Both the position numbers and the translations under genes were made by a program. Below, one piece after another: positions 36,061 to 47,258 of a stretch of DNA of 64,000 nucleotides (position 1 is its first letter; every line of letters begins with the position of its first letter). Under the pieces are notes generated by a model, which was not told the DNA's origin, did no database searches, and saw nothing but the letters and a program-made list of their open reading frames with translations. Origin of the DNA: Mycolicibacterium hodleri (GTDB taxonomy: Bacteria; Actinomycetota; Actinomycetes; Mycobacteriales; Mycobacteriaceae). The stretch lies in NCBI RefSeq assembly GCF_006439015.1, contig NZ_RCZG01000001.1, forward strand, positions 434,001 through 498,000, written 5' to 3'.

Positions 36061-36941
36061 TGGCGATCGCAACACCGGCAGCGCCGGTAGTCCCGTTGGT
36101 CCGGGGCAGGGAGCGACGGAGATTGTCGCTGCAGTCCCGTTCGACCGTACTCAACTGGGTCGGGTTCTCGTCGATCTTCGTGGTGACGCTCATCGCCATC
36201 GCGGTACCCCTGCTGGCGCCGCACGATCCGCTGCTCCCGGTCGGCATGCCGTTACAGGCGCCGGGCAAGAACGGATTTCTGTTGGGAAGTGACAGCATCG
36301 GCCGCGACATCCTGTCCCGGGTGCTGTATGGCGTGCGCTCGAGCTGGTTCGCGGCGTTGGTCGTGGTCGCCGTCGGACTGCTGTTCGGCGGACTGGTGGG
36401 CTTGATCGCGGGCGCGACCGGCGGCTGGGTCGACTCGGTCCTGATGCGCATCACCGACGGATTCCTTTCCCTGCCTGCACCGGTGCTGGCGATCGCCGTG
36501 GTCGCCGCCCTGGGGCCGGGCTTCGTGCACACCCTGATCGCGGTGTCGATCGTGTGGTGGCCGTTCTACGCACGGTTGGTACGCGGTGAGGTGGCGCGAC
36601 TTGCTGCCCGACCACACGTCGAGGCTGCGAAACTCGCAGGGGTGAGCCGCTTTCGGCTCGCGCGACGTCACCTGCTGCCGGGTGCGGTCCCGAATGCGCT
36701 GGTGGCCGCGAGCCTCGACATAGGCACGTTGATCCTCACCCTCGCCGCATTGTCGTTTCTCGGCCTCGGACAGTCCGCACCCGCGCCGGAGCTGGGCGCA
36801 GACTCGGCCCGGAACCTGAGTTACTTCCTGCAGCAGTGGTGGATCCCGGTCATGCCCGGTCTTGGCGTGCTGGTGCTGGCGCTGATCGGGAACATCGCGG
36901 GGGACAGCTTGCGGAACCTCATGAAGTCGGGCGGCCGATGA
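36060..36941 (+). CDS. ABC transporter permease, DppC type
   Basis: The 293-residue inner-membrane permease has an N-terminal helix (LNWVGFSSIFVVTLIAIAVPLLAP), about five further helices and the cytoplasmic coupling motif EAAKLAGVSRFRLARRHLLPGAVPN. The ATG at 36060 overlaps the ATPase stop. It ends in ATGA, which opens the MIRU-like repeat frame that leads to the second permease. Confidence 0.92.
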   Translation: MAIATPAAPVVPLVRGRERRRLSLQSRSTVLNWVGFSSIFVVTLIAIAVPLLAPHDPLLPVGMPLQAPGKNGFLLGSDSIGRDILSRVLYGVRSSWFAALVVVAVGLLFGGLVGLIAGATGGWVDSVLMRITDGFLSLPAPVLAIAVVAALGPGFVHTLIAVSIVWWPFYARLVRGEVARLAARPHVEAAKLAGVSRFRLARRHLLPGAVPNALVAASLDIGTLILTLAALSFLGLGQSAPAPELGADSARNLSYFLQQWWIPVMPGLGVLVLALIGNIAGDSLRNLMKSGGR

Positions 36942-37092
36942 GCGCTTGCGCGAAGAGCAGTGGGCTTGAGATGAGCGCTTGCGCGAAGAGCAGTGGGCTT
37001 GAGATGAGCGCTTGCGCGAAGAGCAGTGGGCTTGAGATGAGCGCTTGCGCGAAGAGCATTGGGCTTGAGATGAGCGCTTGCGCGAAGAGCAG
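36938..37092 (+). repeat. 33-bp in-frame tandem repeat between permease genes (MIRU-like)
   Basis: Four full 33-base units start at 36938, 36971, 37004 and 37037, and a 23-base partial unit starts at 37070. Each begins ATGAGCGCTTGCGCGAAG; unit 4 has one G-to-T change. The unit length is eleven codons (MSACAKSSGLE), so the array is one open frame of 55 codons (36938-37105). Its ATG overlaps the upstream stop and its stop overlaps the ATG of the next permease. This is the layout of mycobacterial interspersed repetitive units. A real peptide product is doubtful; keeping translation coupled is the likelier effect. Confidence 0.95.
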
Positions 37093-37101
37093 AAGGGACC
37101 G

Positions 37102-38115
37102 ATGAGTGGGATGAAGACCTTCATAGCAACACGACTCGGCGCCATGGCCGCCATCCTGATTGCCCTCACCGGCGTGATGTTCCTGTTGCAACACATTTCG
37201 CCGATGGACCCCGTCAAGGCACAGCTGGGCGCCCAGGCCTCGGCAGAGGCGGTGGCCGCCCGGCGGCAGGCGCTCGGACTCAACGAGCCTGTGCTGGTGC
37301 AGTTCTGGCACTACTTGACCGGTGCCGCCACCGGTGACCTTGGTACGTCGTTCCGCACTCGCCACGGTGTCGCGTCCGATCTCTCCACGTTCTTTCCGGC
37401 GACGTTGGAACTGGCGCTGTACGGTCTCGCGTTCGCTTTGGTGCTGGCCGTTCTACTGGCCTTCAGCACGACCCTGAAGTGGCGGGGCGCGGGTGTGCTG
37501 CGGGCGATCCTGTTCACCGGCTCGTCCGCGCCGATGTTCCTGCTCGGCATCCTCGGGTTGATCGTCTTCTACAAGCAACTGGGCTGGGTGCCCGCCAACG
37601 GTCGGATCGGCATCGCGAATGCGCCCACGGGTCCGACGGGTCTGCTCACCGTCGACGGACTGCTGCACGGGCGTTTCGACGTGGCGGCCGACGCCTTCCA
37701 CCATCTCATCCTGCCCGCGCTCGTCATCGCGATAGGCCCGGCGGTCGCCATCGGGCGGGTTTTACGCAGCAGCCTTCTCGGCGACATCGACAGCGACTAT
37801 GCGCGAACCGCACGCGCCAAGGGACTGCCGGAGGGGCAGATCCTGGCCCGACACGTGCTGCGCAACTCCGTGGGCTCCGCGCTGTCGATGACGGGTCTGC
37901 AAGTGGGACTGATGTTCTCGGGCGTCCTGGTCGTCGAGCAGGTATTCGGCTGGCCAGGCATCGGGCAATACATCGCGCAGAGCATCCCCGTCGCCGACTT
38001 TCCTGCCATCGCAGGCGTCACGCTGATGCTCGGCGCTCTCTACGTGTTCATCAATACGGCGGTGGACCTCCTGCAGGCCGCCGCCGATCCGCGTATCGCC
38101 ACAATAGGGGGTTAG
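37102..38115 (+). CDS. ABC transporter permease, DppB type
   Basis: The start MSGMKTFIATRLGAMAAILIAL gives 337 residues; AGAAGGGA precedes the ATG. It has a first helix followed by a long external loop and then five helices, with the coupling motif YARTARAKGLPEGQILARHVLRNSVG. It pairs with the DppC-type permease. In most Dpp operons DppB comes before DppC; here the order is reversed. The hydrolase gene starts at the base after its stop. Confidence 0.92.
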   Translation: MSGMKTFIATRLGAMAAILIALTGVMFLLQHISPMDPVKAQLGAQASAEAVAARRQALGLNEPVLVQFWHYLTGAATGDLGTSFRTRHGVASDLSTFFPATLELALYGLAFALVLAVLLAFSTTLKWRGAGVLRAILFTGSSAPMFLLGILGLIVFYKQLGWVPANGRIGIANAPTGPTGLLTVDGLLHGRFDVAADAFHHLILPALVIAIGPAVAIGRVLRSSLLGDIDSDYARTARAKGLPEGQILARHVLRNSVGSALSMTGLQVGLMFSGVLVVEQVFGWPGIGQYIAQSIPVADFPAIAGVTLMLGALYVFINTAVDLLQAAADPRIATIGG

Positions 38116-38769
38116 GTGCCGAAACAGCCACTCATCGTGGGCAATCCGGTTCTGGTCGTCATCGACATGCAGGAGGGCGGTGGCATGTCGGCGGACGAGG
38201 CGGGGATTCCCGTGATGCCGGGTCACGCCGAACGCGTCGAACGCGCCGGGCGTATTCTTGCCGCCGCCCGTGCTGCAGCGGTGCCGGTGGTGTTCTTTCA
38301 GGAAGTGCACCGACCCAGTGGAGTCGACTTCGGCCGGGAGCTCGACGGCGTCGAAGGCGTGCACTGCGTCGAGGGTCAGCCGGGCACCGACCTCGAGCCG
38401 TCGCTGCGGCCCGAACTGCGGGGTCCCAACCAAGAGTTCCACATCGTCAAACGGCGCTACTCCGGCTTCATCGGCACCGAATTCGACATCGTGCTGCGCG
38501 GATTGAGGGCATCGACGCTGATCCTTGTCGGCGGTCTCACCGACGTCTGCGTGCACTACACCTTCGCCGATGCCCACCAGCGCGACTACTACGTTCGCGT
38601 GGTCACCGACTGCGTGGGCGGATCGTCGCAGTACCGGCACGACGCGGCGCTCGATGCCATGGAGTATCTGCAGACCGGTGCGTTGCGTACCACCGACGAG
38701 ATCGTCGCCGCCTTCCGTGATATCGCCGAGCTCAACACCACCCCCGTTCTCGAAGGAGCCGCATCATGA
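38116..38769 (+). CDS. Isochorismatase-family cysteine hydrolase
   Basis: The 217-residue product has the catalytic triad Asp17 (LVVIDMQ), Lys112 (HIVKRRYSGF) and Cys145 (GGLTDVCVHYTFADA, with the cis-peptide region before it). Members hydrolyse amide-like bonds in N-carbamoyl compounds, biuret, triuret, ureidoacrylate and, in one described case, guanylurea. Its place between permease and binding-protein genes in an operon co-controlled with allophanate hydrolase makes a ureido or guanylurea-type amide a reasonable guess. The GTG at 38116 follows the permease stop directly, and the stop overlaps the next ATG. Confidence 0.88.
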   Translation: MPKQPLIVGNPVLVVIDMQEGGGMSADEAGIPVMPGHAERVERAGRILAAARAAAVPVVFFQEVHRPSGVDFGRELDGVEGVHCVEGQPGTDLEPSLRPELRGPNQEFHIVKRRYSGFIGTEFDIVLRGLRASTLILVGGLTDVCVHYTFADAHQRDYYVRVVTDCVGGSSQYRHDAALDAMEYLQTGALRTTDEIVAAFRDIAELNTTPVLEGAAS

Positions 38770-40346
38770 CCAGCAGATTCCGTGCCATGGCCGCTGTCGC
38801 CGCAGTGGCAATTCTCGCGCTCAGTGGCTGCGGCGGTTCGGATTCCGGCACCAGCACTCCTAATGCTGCCCCGACCGACAAGGTGTTGCACCTGTCCTTC
38901 CTGCAGGACCCGGGTCAGCCGCCAGACCCTGACGTCTTCTACGCGGGGCAGGGTCTGCTGTTGACCTCCAACACCTACGAAGGCCTGATGCAGTACAAGG
39001 CGGGCACCGACAAGGTCGAACTCGAGCCGTTGCTCGCCACCGAGTGGACGGCGTCGCCGGACAACAAGGTGTTCACCTTCAAACTCCGAGAGGGCGTGAA
39101 GTTCCACGATGGCACCCCGTTCACCTCGGCGGCCGTCAAGGCGTCGTTCGATCGTCGGCTCGCCGTCAACCAGGGCCCTGCCTACATGGTGGCCGACGTT
39201 GAATCGGTAACCACGCAGGGTGATTACGGCGTGACCGTTACCCTGAAGGCGCCGAACTCTGCGTTCCTCGACTACATCGCCTGCCCGTACGGACCGCGGA
39301 TGCTCAGCCCCGAGGGTCTCAAGAAAAATGCGGGTAGCGACAATGCGCAGGGGTACCTGACCAACCACGATCTGGGCACTGGGCCGTACACGTTGACGGC
39401 CGCCGAGGTCGGATCACGATATGCGCTCGAGGCGTTCCCGGACTACTGGGGTCCCAAGCCGTACTTCGAGAAGGTCGAGATCCCCGTCATCACCGATGTG
39501 TCCGCGCAGCAGTTGCAGTTCAATAACGGGCAGATCGCCTCGATCCTGCACGACCTGCCGTCCTCGGCGGTGCAGTCCTATCTCGACAACAAGTCCTTCG
39601 CGAACTATTCGTTGCCGACCATGATGTCGAACTACCTGTACGTGAACCCCCACAAGGGGATGATGACCGACGCCAAGAATCGGGCGGCCGTCCTTCAGGC
39701 GATCGACGTCGACGAACTCGTCAAGCAGACCTACTTCGGCCGAGGCAAGGTGGCGGGCCAGATCTATCCGCCCAACATGATGGCCGAGCAGTACGCGAAA
39801 CAGTCCGTGCCACATGATCCCTCGGTCCTGACAGCACTTGCGGGCAGTCTGCCCGCGGACCAGAAGAACGTCACGATCGGCTACGACTCGAGCAATCCCG
39901 ACAATCAATTGGTGAGCAACCTCATTCAGACTCAGCTCGCGGCCGCGGGTCTGACCGCCAAGGTGCAGGCGTATCCGACATCGGAGATCTACGGCTGGAT
40001 CGGCACCGACGGGCAGTCCGCGCCGGAGATCTTCACGGCGCTGGCGTGGCCGGATGCGCCGTCGCCGTACACGTGGGGTCACATCTCCTGGGATGCCAGC
40101 GGCGGCTTGAATTACCTGGGCTGCTCGGCGCCGCCGGTCACCGAGGCACTTGCACAGGGACTGCCGGACGCTTCGCCAGACGCGTTCTCGCAGGCTGGCC
40201 TCGAGGCAGTCAAGACTGGTTGCTGGCTGAACATTGCCGACGTCAACGACTTCATGGTCGCGCAGCCTTGGCTCAAGGGCATCGAGCAGGCGCACGTCGT
40301 CACCAATCCGAACTCGCTGCGGCTGGCCGCGCTCTCGGTTGGCTGA
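38766..40346 (+). CDS. Solute-binding lipoprotein of peptide type (SBP family 5)
   Basis: The 526-residue product has a lipoprotein signal ending LALSGC at residue 21. Family-5 features are LLATEWTASPDNKVFTFKLREGVKFHDGTPF and LGTGPYTLTAAEVGSRY. It is the binding protein of the adjacent Dpp-type permeases. It is paralogous to the orphan protein at 20136-21698, so one transporter may serve two binding proteins. ATGA overlaps link it to the hydrolase gene before and, by TGATG, the metallo-beta-lactamase gene after. Confidence 0.92.
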   Translation: MTSRFRAMAAVAAVAILALSGCGGSDSGTSTPNAAPTDKVLHLSFLQDPGQPPDPDVFYAGQGLLLTSNTYEGLMQYKAGTDKVELEPLLATEWTASPDNKVFTFKLREGVKFHDGTPFTSAAVKASFDRRLAVNQGPAYMVADVESVTTQGDYGVTVTLKAPNSAFLDYIACPYGPRMLSPEGLKKNAGSDNAQGYLTNHDLGTGPYTLTAAEVGSRYALEAFPDYWGPKPYFEKVEIPVITDVSAQQLQFNNGQIASILHDLPSSAVQSYLDNKSFANYSLPTMMSNYLYVNPHKGMMTDAKNRAAVLQAIDVDELVKQTYFGRGKVAGQIYPPNMMAEQYAKQSVPHDPSVLTALAGSLPADQKNVTIGYDSSNPDNQLVSNLIQTQLAAAGLTAKVQAYPTSEIYGWIGTDGQSAPEIFTALAWPDAPSPYTWGHISWDASGGLNYLGCSAPPVTEALAQGLPDASPDAFSQAGLEAVKTGCWLNIADVNDFMVAQPWLKGIEQAHVVTNPNSLRLAALSVG

Positions 40347-41194
40347 TGACCGGACTGGTGCGCAAGAGCGGGGTCCGCAGGATCGTCCTGCTGACGCTGG
40401 GCTGGGAGGAGTTGCCCAAGTCGGTGTCAATCTACGGAGCGGACCCCGCGCTGCGAATGCGTGAGCCCGTGCCAGGGGTGCTGTTGCAGACCGACGGTGG
40501 ATGGGTACTGCTCGACACCGGGTTCAACACCGCACTGGTCCGCGATCCGGCGTTGTGCCGCAGGTTCTTTCCGACCGTGGAGTATCGCCCGGTGCTGCCG
40601 GGACCCGGTGAGCCGATCGAGGAGGCCCTGCTCGACATCGGGATCGACATCGACGACATCCACACCGTGGGGCTCAGCCATCTCCATCACGATCACGCCG
40701 GAGGACTGAAGCTGTTCGCGGGCAAGGTGCCGGTGCACGCCCAGCGTCGCGAACTCGAGTACGGGTTATCGAATCATCCGGAGCCCGAACGCAATGCGAT
40801 CGTCCGGGTCGACTTCGACGATCCGAACATCGACTGGCGGCTCGCGGACGGGGACGCCGAGATCGCCCCGGGAATCACTGCCGTGCCGACATATGGGCAC
40901 ACGCCAGGGCATCAGAGCTTCGTGGTGGAACTCGACGAGTCCGCGACCGGCGGTGAGGGTGCGAACGGGTACGTATTCGCCTTCGACGCCGCCGACCTCA
41001 CGGAGAACATCGAACAGGAACTAGCCATCGGCGGGTACATCGGCGTCGAACCGGAGGAGACCATCGAACCGATCCGCAAGCTGAAGAAGTTGGCCCGGGA
41101 CAAGGGTTATCCGCTGATTCCCGGTCACGATCCGCACGTGTGGCCCGAGATGACTCAGCACTTCCACGAACGCTTCGCCCCGGTCTCGACCTAG
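40346..41194 (+). CDS. Metallo-beta-lactamase-fold hydrolase, lactonase-like
   Basis: The 282-residue product carries the zinc motif HLHHDH at 112-117, an additional histidine in TYGHTPGHQSF, an aspartate in AFDAADLTEN and a final GHDPHVWP. The layout resembles N-acyl-homoserine lactonases (AttM/AiiA group). In this operon it more probably opens a lactone or cyclic amide formed during breakdown of the imported compound. The ATG at 40346 overlaps the binding-protein stop. Confidence 0.88.
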   Translation: MTGLVRKSGVRRIVLLTLGWEELPKSVSIYGADPALRMREPVPGVLLQTDGGWVLLDTGFNTALVRDPALCRRFFPTVEYRPVLPGPGEPIEEALLDIGIDIDDIHTVGLSHLHHDHAGGLKLFAGKVPVHAQRRELEYGLSNHPEPERNAIVRVDFDDPNIDWRLADGDAEIAPGITAVPTYGHTPGHQSFVVELDESATGGEGANGYVFAFDAADLTENIEQELAIGGYIGVEPEETIEPIRKLKKLARDKGYPLIPGHDPHVWPEMTQHFHERFAPVST

Positions 41195-41728
41195 ATGACC
41201 GTGCCTGCGATCGCCGACTGCGCGGGACTGTGGCGGCGCACCCTGCTCGTCGAAGCCGACGGCTCGCACCACACCGAGCCAGGTGTGCGCTGGCTGCAGG
41301 GCATCACCGCATACGTCGACTCCCGCGGCTTCGCCGGCAGTCTCCACCAGCGCGCCGACGTCTTCGAATGGCAGCGCGACGTCGATCTCGAACCCCCGGG
41401 TGAGTTCCCCGACGCGGGATCGATGCACTGGGACGGCAACGTGCTCGTCGAAACAGGGTTGCACGTGGACTACGCCGAGCACTGGGTGCGCGATCCGGAC
41501 TCGGCGGGCGAGTGCGGTGCGGTCTTCCTCAGCACACCCGACGGTACGGCCGGCCTGCTGCTGCGCGTCGGCCACCAGTTCGGCTGGGCGGGCGCGGGTG
41601 CCGTGGTGATCGGCCCCGTCGGCGGCCCCGAATGGGTGGAGCTCGCGATCAAGTTGTCCGACAACGAGGTTCGGGCGAACAACACAGTGTGGAACATCGA
41701 ACGAAGCGAAGGGACCGTGCACTCATGA
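41195..41728 (+). CDS. Unrecognised protein in the catabolic operon
   Basis: The product has 177 residues and I do not recognise a family with certainty. It is soluble, with no signal peptide, and rich in predicted beta strands with many tryptophans (GLWRRTLLVEADG, VFEWQRDVDLEPPG, MHWDGNVLVETGLHVDYAEHW, GHQFGWAGAGAVVIG, NNTVWNIERSEG). This suggests a small beta-barrel, lipocalin- or heteromeric-enzyme-like. The ATG follows the hydrolase stop with no gap and the stop overlaps the ATG of the dioxygenase, so it is firmly part of the operon. It may be a partner or a new enzyme. Confidence 0.75.
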   Translation: MTVPAIADCAGLWRRTLLVEADGSHHTEPGVRWLQGITAYVDSRGFAGSLHQRADVFEWQRDVDLEPPGEFPDAGSMHWDGNVLVETGLHVDYAEHWVRDPDSAGECGAVFLSTPDGTAGLLLRVGHQFGWAGAGAVVIGPVGGPEWVELAIKLSDNEVRANNTVWNIERSEGTVHS

Positions 41729-42771
41729 GTGAGACGACGTCATTTACGTCGGTGCCGATCGTCGACATCAGCGGACTTCGCTCATCCGACCGCGCCGAAC
41801 GAGAGCGGGTGGCAGCCGACATCGGCAAGGCCGCCCGTGAGGTCGGCTTCCTCTACATCAGCGGATCCGGGATCGACGACGGGCGGTTCGACCGAATGCT
41901 CGCCGCCACCAAGGAGTTCTTCGCGCTGCCGGTCGAGGAGAAGATGCGAAGTTACATCGGCCTGTCCACATGCCATCGCGGCTACGTCCCGGTCGGTGAA
42001 GAGGGCATTGAAAGCGCCGTGAACGAGGTGCCCGACCTCAAGGAGGCATTCGACACCGCGTTGGATCTTCCCGCCGACGACGCGGACCATCTCGCGGGCA
42101 ACCCGATGCTCGGACCGAACACCTGGCCGGACCTACCCGGGTTCGCCGAGGCGGTGACGGACTACTACGACGCGGTCCTCGAAGTGGGACACCTGCTGTT
42201 GCGAGCGTTCGCGGTCGCCCTCGGGGAGGATCCCGACGTCTTCTCCCGGCACGCCACCAAGACTCCGAGTCAACTGCGGCTCGTCTACTACCCGTACAAC
42301 GCCGACGCGCGGGATGGCCTCGGCATCGGCGCGCACACCGACTACGAGTGCTTCACGTTGCTCAAGCCCACGGCGCCCGGGTTGGAGGTGCTCAACGGGG
42401 CAGGGGAGTGGATCGACGTGCCCCCCGTGCCCGGCACCTTCGTCGTGAACATCGGCGACCTCCTCGAACTGTGGACCAACGGCACCTTCGTCGCGACCAG
42501 CCACCGCGTCCGTCGAGTCGTCGAGGAGCGGTACTCATTCCCACTGTTCTTCAACGTCGACTACGACACAGAGGTCAAACCGCTGCCGCAGTTCACCTCG
42601 CCCGACGCCACGGAACGCCCGGCACTCAAGGCCGGGGAGCATCTCTTCGCCCAGACCGCACAGACATTCGCCTATCTGCGTGACCGCATCGGCAGCGGCG
42701 AGCTGGTGCTGCCGGAGGGATCGCTGCAGCTGAATCAGTTCGGCCAGCAGGCGTTGCAGGGCACGGGATAG
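41725..42771 (+). CDS. 2-oxoglutarate/Fe(II)-dependent dioxygenase, isopenicillin-N-synthase type
   Basis: The 348-residue product has the N-terminal DIOX_N segment SVPIVDISGL and the iron triad His204-Asp206 (IGAHTDYECFTLL) and His260 (TSHRVRR). The 2-oxoglutarate-binding Arg269/Ser271 follow in RYSFPLFF. Related enzymes (ethylene-forming enzyme, homoarginine 6-hydroxylase of the 2-ODD-C23 group) hydroxylate a guanidino-bearing carbon, releasing free guanidine. With a guanidine pathway under the same operators, such a role is plausible but not shown. It is the last gene of operon 2, and a hairpin follows. Confidence 0.9.
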   Translation: MSETTSFTSVPIVDISGLRSSDRAERERVAADIGKAAREVGFLYISGSGIDDGRFDRMLAATKEFFALPVEEKMRSYIGLSTCHRGYVPVGEEGIESAVNEVPDLKEAFDTALDLPADDADHLAGNPMLGPNTWPDLPGFAEAVTDYYDAVLEVGHLLLRAFAVALGEDPDVFSRHATKTPSQLRLVYYPYNADARDGLGIGAHTDYECFTLLKPTAPGLEVLNGAGEWIDVPPVPGTFVVNIGDLLELWTNGTFVATSHRVRRVVEERYSFPLFFNVDYDTEVKPLPQFTSPDATERPALKAGEHLFAQTAQTFAYLRDRIGSGELVLPEGSLQLNQFGQQALQGTG

Positions 42772-42778
42772 ATCCGCG

Positions 42779-42807
42779 GAGAACACGATTGGGCCCGATC
42801 TGTTCTC
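42779..42807 (+). terminator. Hairpin after operon 2
   Basis: GAGAACA (42779-42785) pairs with TGTTCTC (42801-42807), with an inner GAT/ATC pair. It is 7 bases after the dioxygenase stop and has no T run. It marks the junction between the accessory region and the core gene fecB. Confidence 0.45.
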
Positions 42808-42876
42808 TCGGCTCGTCGCCGCATGATCGTTGGCGGCGACACTCCGGTGCGGGTCCCCGAGGTCAGGCGCGCCTCG

Positions 42877-43974
42877 TCAGTTGATGGGCGCGTTGACCAG
42901 CCGAAGGTCGTCGAGGATGCCGCGCGCAGCCACGACGCCCTCGCCCGTCTGCCATACCTCGTTGTTCACGATGAAGACGCGGTTGTCACGGGTCGCCGAC
43001 AGTTTCTTCCACGCATCGCTGCCGAGCACTTCGGGAGCACGGTCCTTGGCGGCGCTGGAGTCGAACGACAGGTAGACGATGTCCCCGTCGGCCGCAGAGA
43101 AGTCCGTCGACTTGGACACCTCCGACGTGCTGATCTCGTCGTAGGGCTTGTCCTTGAATCGCTGCGTGGCAGGGCGGTCCGCTCCGACCGCGCCGAGCAC
43201 GGTGGCGGGAAAGTCGTCGGTGCCGAAGACCTTCAAGGTGTCCTCGGTCAACTGGACCACCGACACCTGATAATGGGTGGCGTCGTTGTCGGCGCCGGTT
43301 TTGTCGGCGGCCCGCTCGAATCCGTCGATCAGCTGATTGGCAGCGTCGATCCGACCGGTGGCAGCACCGACCGTGCGCAACGTGTCCTGCCATCCGGGAC
43401 CGGGCGGGCCCGTGAACACCGTCGGCGCGATCGCGGACAGAGCGCCGTATGCCGTCGGGGTCAGCGCCTGGGAACCCAGGATGAGGTCGGGTGTCGCCGC
43501 CTTGATCGCCGAAAGGTCGGGCGAGGTTCGGTGACCTACGGGGGGCGCGTCGTGCACGACCGTGCCGAGGTACGACGGCTGCGTGGGCGATCCGTCCGGC
43601 AGTGCAGCGGCGACGATGCGCGACTGCAGTCCCAGGGCGCACAGCGCGTCGAGTTGGTCACCCGAGAGCACCACGACGCGCTGCGGGTCCGCGGGCACCT
43701 CGGTGGTCCCCGCGGCGTGGCGCACTTCTCGCGTCGGCGGGCCCTCGTCGACTGGCGTTGGATCCGCGGCGCAGGACTCGTCGGGTCGGCGCTGATTGCC
43801 CAGTACGCCAGCTCCCGCGATCCTCGTCGTGCTGGTGACGACGGACGTTCCAGCTTCCGGGTTGCCGGGCTTCTCCGTGGACCCACCGCAGCCGGTGGCC
43901 AAGGTCGCCACGAGTGCGATCGTCACGGCGGCCGCAGCGGCGATGGGACCCATCCGCGAGCTGTGAACCGACAC
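42877..43974 (-). CDS. fecB: FecB-like periplasmic siderophore/heme-type binding lipoprotein
   Basis: The 365-residue product has a lipoprotein signal (ALVATLATGC). It then has the Fe-B12 periplasmic-binding fold: PQRVVVLSGDQLDALCALGLQSRIVAAALPDG, LSAIKAATPDLILGSQ and a C-terminal lobe ending GILDDLRLVNAPIN. By sequence and place next to ctaD it is the mycobacterial FecB, an iron-acquisition and cell-envelope protein. No ABC permease is adjacent. ATG 43953 is an alternative start. The 200 bases between it and ctaD contain two TTACCAAT copies (43986 and 44049) and nothing else I can name. Confidence 0.9.
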   Translation of the reverse strand: MSVHSSRMGPIAAAAAVTIALVATLATGCGGSTEKPGNPEAGTSVVTSTTRIAGAGVLGNQRRPDESCAADPTPVDEGPPTREVRHAAGTTEVPADPQRVVVLSGDQLDALCALGLQSRIVAAALPDGSPTQPSYLGTVVHDAPPVGHRTSPDLSAIKAATPDLILGSQALTPTAYGALSAIAPTVFTGPPGPGWQDTLRTVGAATGRIDAANQLIDGFERAADKTGADNDATHYQVSVVQLTEDTLKVFGTDDFPATVLGAVGADRPATQRFKDKPYDEISTSEVSKSTDFSAADGDIVYLSFDSSAAKDRAPEVLGSDAWKKLSATRDNRVFIVNNEVWQTGEGVVAARGILDDLRLVNAPIN

Positions 43975-44042
43975 GTGGGCGACGTTACCAATCCCATCGG
44001 CTTCAAGACGGTTTCGCCCCGGTCACGCGCCCTTGGTGGTGA

Positions 44043-47180
<3,138 letters not shown>

Positions 47181-47190
47181 CGGCTCCTCC

Positions 47191-47252
47191 CGCGAGCAGA
47201 CGCAAACTGCCCTGAAATGGCGCATTTGAGGGCCCGTTTGCGTCTGCTCGCG
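47191..47252. terminator. Very long hairpin between convergent serB2 and MocR genes
   Basis: CGCGAGCAGACGCAAAC (47191-47207) is fully complementary to 47236-47252. The inside continues with CCCTGAAATG against CATTTGAGGG (one mismatch) around a GCG tip. The stem is close to 29 pairs. GCAGACGCAAA hairpins are a recurrent mycobacterial intergenic element between convergent genes. Confidence 0.8.
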
Positions 47253-47258
47253 CGGACG

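Noticed and set aside
36938..37092. CRISPR array
   Set aside because: The repeats are directly adjacent with no unique spacers, and no cas genes are present.
36938..37105. 55-codon repeat frame as a genuine protein gene
   Set aside because: It consists only of MSACAKSSGLE units and is better explained as a MIRU-like spacer that keeps translation coupled.
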